NCBI RefSeq assembly: GCF_001307275.1
Contig: NZ_CP012831.1
Coordinates: 5,448,501-5,512,500 of the forward strand
Direction of reading: 5' to 3'
DNA from: Pseudomonas fluorescens
Lineage (GTDB): Bacteria; Pseudomonadota; Gammaproteobacteria; Pseudomonadales; Pseudomonadaceae
DNA length: 64,000 nt
In this document: positions 11,501-20,500 of the stretch, one piece after another
How positions within the stretch are numbered: the stretch's first letter is position 1
How the letters are laid out: every line of letters begins with the position of its first letter
The notes under the pieces: model-generated
The model's database searches: none
Told to the model about the DNA's origin: nothing
What the model saw: only the letters and a program-made list of their open reading frames with translations
Position numbers and translations under genes: made by a program

Positions 11501-14500
11501 TGGCCTTCGAACACCAGCGCCGGGGCGTTGGGGCTCAGGGCCGCTTGCTGGCTCAGGGCGGTGTGCAGGTTGGTCGGGCCGCTGTAGTGACGTTCGGTGG
11601 CGTTCCAGCGGTCCAGTTGCTGTTGGTCCTGCTGTTGCGGGAACAGTTCGACCAGGGTGTGTCCAGGGGTTGCCACCAGGGCGTCGAGCAGCGCGCACCA
11701 CTGCGCGCTCCAGCGTTGCATCGTCGCTTCGTCGTACAAGGCCGATTGGTATTCCAGCGCCAGCGTCATGTCGCTGCCGTCATCCTGGACTTCCCAGCTC
11801 TGTTCAAACTTGGCGTCGATCGCCGGCAGCATCTGCTCTTCGACGTTCAGGCCCGGCCATTGGCTGCTGTCGACGCGCCCATAGTTGAGGGAGAACAGCA
11901 CCTGGAACAGCGGCGTGCGGTTCAAGTCGCGGTTCTGCGCGATGGCACCGACCAGGGTGGCGAAAGGCAGGTCGGCATGGGCCTGGGCTGCACGCAGGTC
12001 GGCTTCGAGGCTGGCGAGCAATTGCTCGGCCGGGGCCCGTTGGTCGACGTCGCTGCGGAGCACCAGGGTGTTGACCAGGCAGGCCAGCAATGTCTGGGTT
12101 TGGGCGTGGTCACGTTGGTCCGCCGGGGTGCCGAGGCGAATCTCCCGCTGGCCGCTGTAGCGGGCCAGCAGCGCGCTCAGGGCCGTGGCCAGCACCACGT
12201 AGGTGGTCGTGCCGCGCTGACGGGCGAACTGTCGGATGGCTTCGGCACGCTGGGTGCCGAGGCGGACGCTCAGTTGCCGGGCGCGACGATCGGCTTCGGC
12301 GCCGCGTGGATGGTCGATGGGCAGGTCGAGCTGGTAGTCGTCCTGGCCCAAGTGGTTTTTCCAGTAGTCCAGGCTGGCATGGCGCCGGGCCTGGGTGTCC
12401 GGGTGCTGTTGCCACAGGGCGAAATCGACGTAGTCGATCTCCAGCGGCGTCCACGCGGGCGACTGCCCGCTGAGGCCGGCGGCGTAGGCCTGGGTCAGTT
12501 CGTCGATGAGCAACTGCATGGCCCAACCGTCGGTGGCGCTGTGGTGCAGGCACACCAGCAACAGGTTTTCGTCGCTGTCCTGGCGTTGCAGAAGGTGCGC
12601 ACGCCAAGGCGCGGCGGCGGCCAGGTCGAACGGCGTCATCAGTTCGTCCTGGGCGTTGGCACAGGTCGCGGCCCAGTCCTGGGTCGCAACGCACGTGACC
12701 GCGAGCGCCGGCCCGTGGTCGTCGATCAGCAGTTGTGGCTCGCCGTCGACGTCGATAATCCGGCTGCGCAGCACCAGGTGGCGCTGGCTGACCTGCTCAA
12801 AGGCCTCGCGCAGGATCTGGACCTGCAGCTCGCCGCGCAAGGTCAGGGCGAACGGCATGTGGTATTCGCGGGACTCCGGCACCAGGCGGCTGAGCATCCA
12901 GAACCGGTGTTGGGCCAGGCCCAGGGGCAGTTGCGCCGGGCGCGGTTGTACGCTGATCGATTCATCGGGCAGGGCCGCCCGCAGATGCTCGGCCAAGGCC
13001 GCGACCGTCGGTTGGGCGAACACCAGCGGCAAGGGCAGGGACACCCCCAGGCGCTCACGGACCCGGCTGACCAGGCGGGTGGCCAGCAAGGAGTGGCCGC
13101 CGAGTTGGAAGAAGTGGTCCTCGATACCGACGTCTGAACAGCCCAGCACCTCGCTGAACAGTTCGCAGAGCACGGTTTCAGTGGCATTGCGCGGCGCGGT
13201 GCGCGGCTGGTCGCTTTGGCTGTGTGGCAGCGGCGCGGCGGCCAGGGCCTTACGGTCGAGCTTGCCGTTGCTGTTGAGCGGCAGGCGGTCGAGTTGCACG
13301 AAAACGCTTGGCTGCATGTGCACGGGCAGGCTGTCGCTCAAGTCGGCACGCAGGGTCGCCTCATCGGCGTCACCGCACCAGAAACTCACCAGGCGCTGAT
13401 CCAGCAACAAGGTGGCGGCGTCGCGAATACCGGCCTGGGCCAGCAGCGCAGCGTCGATTTCCCCCAGCTCGATGCGCTGGCCACGCAACTTCACCTGGTG
13501 GTCGAGACGGCCCAGGTACTCGATGTTGCCATCGGCCAGGAAGCGGCAGCGGTCGCCGGTGCGGTACAGGCGATCACCGGCCACGAACGGGCTGGCGAGG
13601 AAGCGTTCTTCGGTCAGGTCCGGGCGCTTCAAATAGCCACGGGCCACGCCGACGCCGCCGATGTACAACTCGCCGATGCTGCCAATCGGCAACGGTTGCA
13701 TGGTTTCGTCGAGGATGTACAAGCGCAGGTTGGCGATGGGCTTGCCGATCGGCACGATCACATCGTCCGCCGAGCAACACCAGACCGAAACGTCGATGGC
13801 CGCTTCGGTCGGGCCATACAGGTTGACCAGCGCCGCCGGGTGCTGGCCCATGAAGCGCCGCACCAGGTCCACCGGCAAGGCTTCGCCACTGGCGAACACC
13901 TGGCGCAAGCTGTGGCAGTCGACCAGGCTCGGCTCTTCGACAAAGGCCCGCAGCATGGACGGTACGAAGTGCAAGGTCGTGACCCGTTCCTGCTGGATCA
14001 ACTGGCTGAGGTAGGCCGGGTCGCGATGACCGTCCGGACGGGCGACCACCAGGGTCGCGCCGGTGATCAGCGGCCAGAAGAACTCCCACACCGATACGTC
14101 GAAGCTGTACGGCGTCTTTTGCAGCACACGGTCGTTCGGGCCAATCGGGAAGGCGTCCTGCATCCAGTGCAGGCGGTTCATCAAGGCGCCGTGTTCGTTC
14201 ATCACGCCCTTGGGTTGGCCGGTGGAGCCGGAGGTGTAGAGCACATAGGCCAGGTCGTTGGCCTGAACGCTGATTGGCTCGAACGCAGAGGCTTGCGGCA
14301 AGGCGTCGAGGGTCCAAGCCTGATGCCCAACGGGCAGGCGCGACAGCCACTGCGCCTGGGTCAAGGTGACCTTGGCATCGGCGTCCTCGATCAAGAAGGC
14401 CAGGCGCGTGGCCGGCAACTCCGGATCCAGCGGCAGCCACGCGGCGCCGGCATGGACGATGCCGAGCAAGGCCACGACCATTTCCACCGAACGCTCCATG

Positions 14501-17500
14501 CACACCGGCACGATGCTGTCGCTGCCCACGCCAGCGGCGCGCAGGGCGCGGGCGACGGTTTGCGCCCGTTGGTCCAGTTCGGCGTAACTCAGGCGCTGGC
14601 CTTCGAACACCAGCGCCGGGGCGTTGGGGCTCAGGGCCGCTTGCTGGCTCAGGGCGGTGTGCAGGTTGGTCGGGCCGCTGTAGTGACGTTCGGTGGCGTT
14701 CCACTCGATCAGTTGGCGATGACGCTCGGCCGCCGGCAGCGGTGTCCAATCCCCGAGGCGGGTGCGTGGCGCCTCGAGCATGGCTTCCAGCAGTTGTTGC
14801 CATTGTTCCAGCCAACGCCGGGCCGTGGTTTCGCTGAACAGCGCGGCGCGGTATTCCAGCAACACCGACAGCACTTCGCCGTCGTGCACTTCCCAATTCA
14901 GGTCGTACTTGGTGGCCTGGGCGGTCACCGCGCGTTCGCTGACCTGCAACTGCGGCCATGGCTGGCTCGACGTGTCGGCGTTCTGCATGGCGAACAGCAC
15001 TTGGAACAGCGGGGTCTGGCCGAGGCTGCGCGAAGGCTTCAAGTGCTCCACGACCTGGTCGAACGGCACGTCCTGATGCTGTTGGGCATCCAGCACACGG
15101 TTGCGCACCTGGTTGAGCAAACCTTCGAAATCCAGGGCCGGATCCAGGTCGGCGCGCATGACCACGGTGTTGACGAAGCAGCCGATCAGCGGTTGCAGCT
15201 CGGCGAATGGACACTGGGCCACCGGACTGCCGACCCGTACGTCGCGCTGGTTGGCGTAGCGCCCCAAGAGCAACTGCGCGGCACCGAGCATGAGCATGTA
15301 CAGGGTGGCACCGCGTTGCTGGGCGAACTGCCGCAGACGTTCCACCAGGGCGGGCGGCAATTGCAGTTGCACCGCGCCGGCCGCCGGGGCGAGCTGGTTT
15401 GGACGGCCCTGTTCGGTCGGCAGGTCGAGCAGGTAGTCGCCGTCCTCCAGTTGGTTGCGCCAGTATTCCAGTTGGCTGCTGAACGCGGTCTGTTGGCCGG
15501 GCTCGCGCTGCCAGAGGGCGTAATCGGGGTATTGCAGCGCCAGCGCCGGCAGTGCCACCGGAGTGCCTTGGCACTGGGCGGTGTAGCACTGTCGCAGTTC
15601 CTCCAGCAGGTTCTGGCTGGAGGCGTCATCGGTGGCGCAGTGGTGCACGCTGAGCAACAGCAGCGACTGGGCGCCGCCACTGCGTTGCAGCAGCGTGGCC
15701 CGGGCCGGCACTTCGGCGGCGAGGTCGAAACGGCGACCGGTTTCTGCGTGGATCGCCGCGTCGGTCAGTTGCTGCCACTGTTCGTCGCTGGTCGCCTGCA
15801 GGGCCGTCACCTGCACGGTGAGATCGACCTTCGGTTCGATGATCAACACCAACTCACCGTCGGTATCGCGCACGATGCGGCTGCGCAGGATCTCGTGGCG
15901 TTGGACCACACTGTTCAGGGCCGTTTGCAGGGCCTGGACATGGAGTTCGCCGTCCAGTTGCACGGCGCTGACCACGTTGTACTCGCCACCGCCGGTGCTC
16001 AGTTGCTCGAGGAACCACAAGCGTTGTTGTTCGAACGACAGCGGCAGGCGCGCCGGACGCGGCGCCGCAACGAAGGTCGCCGCCGGGGCTTGCAGGGGAT
16101 CGCCCAGCAGCGCGGCCAAGGCGTCGAGGGTCGGGTGTTCGAACACCGCCCGCAACGGCGGCACAGTGGCGAACTGTTGGCGCAGGCGGGCAAACAGCGC
16201 CGCCGCCAGCAGCGAGTGGCCGCCGAGGTAGAAGAAATGGCTGTCACGGCCGATCTGCGTCGACGGCACGTTCAGCAACTCGGCCCACAGGGCGGCCAGT
16301 TGCTGTTCGGCGGCGCTGCGCGGCGGGTCCAGGGCGTCTGGCGCGGCTTGGATGTCCGGGGCCGGCAAGGCCTTGCGGTTGAGTTTGCCGTTGTCGGTCA
16401 GCGGCAGCTCATCGAGCAGCACGAACGCCGAGGGCACCATGTAGTCGGGCAGGGCGGCGCCAATGGTTTTGCGCCAGGCATGGATGTCGGCCTGCTGGTC
16501 GCACGTCACGTAGGCCACCAGGCGCTTGTCGCCGGGTACGTCTTCACGGGCCAGCACCACGGCCTGGCGTACGCCCGGTTGGGCGCCGATCAGGGTTTCG
16601 ATTTCCCCCAGCTCGACACGGAAGCCACGGATCTTCACCTGATGATCCATGCGTCCCAGGTACTCGAGCTGGCCGTCGGGCAACCAGCGCACCAGGTCGC
16701 CGGACTTGTACATCCGTGCGCCTGGCAGGGACGAGAACGGGTCTTCGATGAACACCTTCGCGGTCTGTTCGGCACGGTTGAGGTAGCCCAGGGTCACGCC
16801 GGCACCGCCGATGTGCAGTTCCCCCGGGACGCCCACCGGCATCGGGTTGAGGAAGGCATCGAGCACGTAGGTGCGCACGTTGGCGATGGGCCGGCCGATG
16901 ATCGGCCGCTGCGGGAAGTCATCCACCGCGCAACCGGTGGCATCCACGGTGCATTCGGTCGGGCCGTAGGTGTTGAAGAAGCGGCTGCCGGCAATCGATG
17001 GCAGGCGTTGCCACAGTTGGGCGTCCACCGCATCGCCACCGAACAGCACGAAGCGCGGCAGGTACACCTCGCCAAGGCGAACGCCGTCACTTTCGAGCAG
17101 GGCCTTGAGCTGTGCCGGGGTGCACTCGAAGGCGTCCAGGCGGGTATCGCGGAAGAAACCGGCCAGGGCCTCGGGGTCGTAGCGCACGTCTTCCGGGGTC
17201 AGGTACAGGCTATGGCCGTCGAGCAACAGGATCAGCTCGGCCACCGAACTGTCGAAGGCGAACGAGTAGTTGAAGCTGGTGCGCATCGGCTGGTCGGTGT
17301 AGCGGCGATACAAGCCATGGATACGCGCCCAGGCCAGGTTGACCACCGAACCGTTGGTCACCAGGGTGCCCTTGGGCTTACCGGTCGAACCGGAGGTGTA
17401 CATGATGTAGGCCAGGTCTTGCGGCCCGGCGAGCGGGGCCGGGTTGCTGTCCGGCTGGTTGGCGAACAGCGCCGCGTCGCTGTCCAGGCGCAAGCGGGGC

Positions 17501-20500
17501 AGTTCGGCGCCCAGTTGTTCCAACAGGCCCTGCTGGCCTATGAACAGTGCCGGTTGCGCGTCTTCGAGCATGTACGCCAGGCGATCCACCGGGTAGGTCG
17601 GGTCCAGCGGCACATAGGCGCCACCGGACTTGAGAATGCCCAGCAGGCCGACCAGCAGTTCCAGCGAACGCTCGACACACAGCGCCACCGGGCGGTTGGC
17701 GCCAACGCCCTGGCTGCGCAGGTAATGCGCCACCTGGTTGGCCCGCCGGTTCAGTTCGCCGTAGCTCAGGCTGCGGCCTTCGAAACACAGGGCGTCACGC
17801 TCCGGGGTGCGCTCGGCCTGTTGTTCGAACAACTGGGCAAAGGTCAGGTGCGTCGGCACCTCCATCTCGGTACGGTTCCACTCGACCACGGTGCGTTGCC
17901 ACTCCGCGTCCATCAGCAGCGGCAAGGCGGCGACCGGGCGCTGGGGCTCGGCGAGCATGTGTTCGAGCAGGTGTTCCAGGCGGGCGAGGGTCTGGCGGGC
18001 GCTGTCGGCGACGAACAGGTCGAGGGCGAACATCAACTCCAGTTGGATCGGCGCGTTGGCCGGGCACAGCACGTGCAGGTCCAGGTCGCATTCGGAGTGG
18101 CGCAGCGGGGTGTCCAGCGCTTCGAATTCCAACCCGGGGAAGCGCAACCGCGACTCCATGGCCAGTTGCTGGGCGACCATGACCTGGTACAGCGGCGCAT
18201 GGCTGAGGCTGCGCGGCAGTTGCAGGCTGTCCACCAGCTGCTCGAACGGCAAGTCTTGATGCAGCAGGCCATCGCGCAGGCGTTCGGCCACTTGCTTGAC
18301 CAGGGCGCTGAAGCCGGCTTGTGGATCGAAGTCGGCGCGGATCGCCAGGTTGTTCAACAGAATACCCAGCAGGCCTTCGGTGCCCGGTTGTTCACGGTGG
18401 GTGACCGGGGTGCCGACCAGCACCGTCGCGTCGCCGCTCAAGCGGTGCATCAGTACGGCGAAACCGGCGAACAGGACGGTGAACGGTGTGGTGCCGAGAC
18501 GACTGGCAAAGGCTTGTACCCGGCCGCTGAGGTCGGCGCTGAGTTCACGCTGCACGATCCCGGCGCGGTAGCTTTGCACCGAGGGCCGTGGATGGTCGGT
18601 GGGCAAGGCCAGCAGCGGGCTGGCGTCGCTGTCGCGACGGTCCAGGGTGGTGGTCCAGTAGTCGAGTTGGCGCTTGAGTTCGGCGCCTTGCAGGTGTTCG
18701 CGCTGCCAGAGGGCGAAGTCGGCGTATTGCAGCGGCAGGGCTGGCAGGTCGGCGCGAGTACCGTTGCAACGGGCTTCATAACCCAGGGCCAGCTCGCGCA
18801 GGGCGATGGTGGCCGACCAGGCGTCCGACACCAGGTGATGCAGGGCGATGCCGAGCACGTGCTCGCCCGGCGCCAGGCGCAGCAAGCGCGCACGCAGTAG
18901 CGGTGGGCGGGTCAGGTCGAACGGCTGCTCGAAGGTGTCTTGCAGGGCATTGAATTGCGCGCCGGCGCGGGCGGTGGCGGTCAGCCCCGACAAGTCTTCG
19001 AAGGGCAACGCGATGTCCAGCGCTGGGCTGATGCGTTGGCACGGCAGGCCGTCGGTGCTGTGGATGCCGGTGCGCAGGATTTCGTGGCGCACCAGCAGGT
19101 CGTTCAGGCTGGCGTGCAGCGCCTGGACATTGAGTTCACCCTTGAGGTGCAGGGCGAACGGGATGTTGAACAGGGTGGTGCCCGGCGTCAGTTGCTCGAT
19201 GAACCACAGGCGCTGTTGCGAGAACGACAGGGGTAGCAGCGTCGGGCGTGGTTGGGCCTTGGGCACGCTGAGCGCGTTGGCTTGCGGTGCGGCGGCCTCG
19301 GCCTGGCGGGCGTCGATGGCCACGGCCAGCAAGGCTACGGTGGGGTGTTCGAACAGCACCCGCAATGGCAGGTCCAGTTTGAACTGGGTGCGCAGGCGGG
19401 CCACGATCTGGGTCGCCAGCAGCGAGTGCCCGCCGAGGGTGAAGAAGTTGTCTTCCACGCCGACCATGTCGCGTCCCAGGACTTCGGCCCAGATGGACGC
19501 CACGGTGGTTTCCAGGGCGTTGCGCGGGGCGATGCTCTCCTGGGCGTCCGCCTGCCAGTCCAGCTCGCGGGCGGCGAGGGCCTTGCGGTCGACCTTGCCG
19601 TTATTGTTCAGGGGCAGTTTGTCCAGGCCGACGAAAGCCGCCGGCACCATGTACGGCGGCAGTTGCGCCCGCAGATGTTCGCTCAGGCCGTCGCTGCCCT
19701 GGGTCTCGTCATGGGCCGACCAGTACGCCACCAGCCAGGCTTCGCCGACGGTGTTTTCCCGCAGCAGGACGGCGGCTTCGCGTACGTTCGGGTGCTGGGC
19801 GAGACGGTGTTCGATTTCCGTCAGTTCGATTCGGTGCCCGCGCAGTTTTACCTGCTGGTCGCGACGGCCGAGGTATTCGATCACCCCGTCTGCACGCCAG
19901 CGTCCCAGGTCACCGGTGCGGTACAGGCGACCTTCGAGTTGAGGGTGCTCGATAAAGGCCTCGGCGGTGCGCTGCGGGTCGTGCAGGTAGCCGCGACCGA
20001 CGCCGACGCCGCCGACGCAGATTTCCCCGGCGACGCCAACCGGCACCGGGCGCAGGGCTTCGTCCAGCACATACAGACGGTTGTTGGCGGTCGGCTGGCC
20101 GATGGGCATGTGGCTGACCTCGGCCCCCGGGGCTGCGAAGATCGGCTGGAAGGCCACGTCGTCGGCACATTCGGCCGGTCCGTAGGCGTTCATCAGGGCG
20201 ATGTCGGGGAACCGTGCGAACCAGTCCCGGGCCACGGTCGGCGGCAGGGCTTCACCGGTGGGCAATACCCAGCGCAGGTCCGGCAGTTGCAAATCGCATG
20301 GGCATAACGCGAGCACGGTGCGCATCAGGCTCGGGACGATTTCCAGCACGTTCAGGCGCTCGCTGGCGAGCACCTGCAACAGGCGTTGCGGGTCGTGGGC
20401 AACTTCATCGGGAAGAATGTGCACGGTGGCGCCGAGCACCGGCGCGGCGAGGAACTGCCACACCGAAATGTCGAACGCCACCGAAGCGGTCTGGGGAATG

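Noticed and set aside
10357..14703. Assembly duplication artefact instead of a real repeat
   Set aside because: The copies differ at scattered positions and are embedded in different module contexts, so a real duplication is more likely. Only long reads would settle it.
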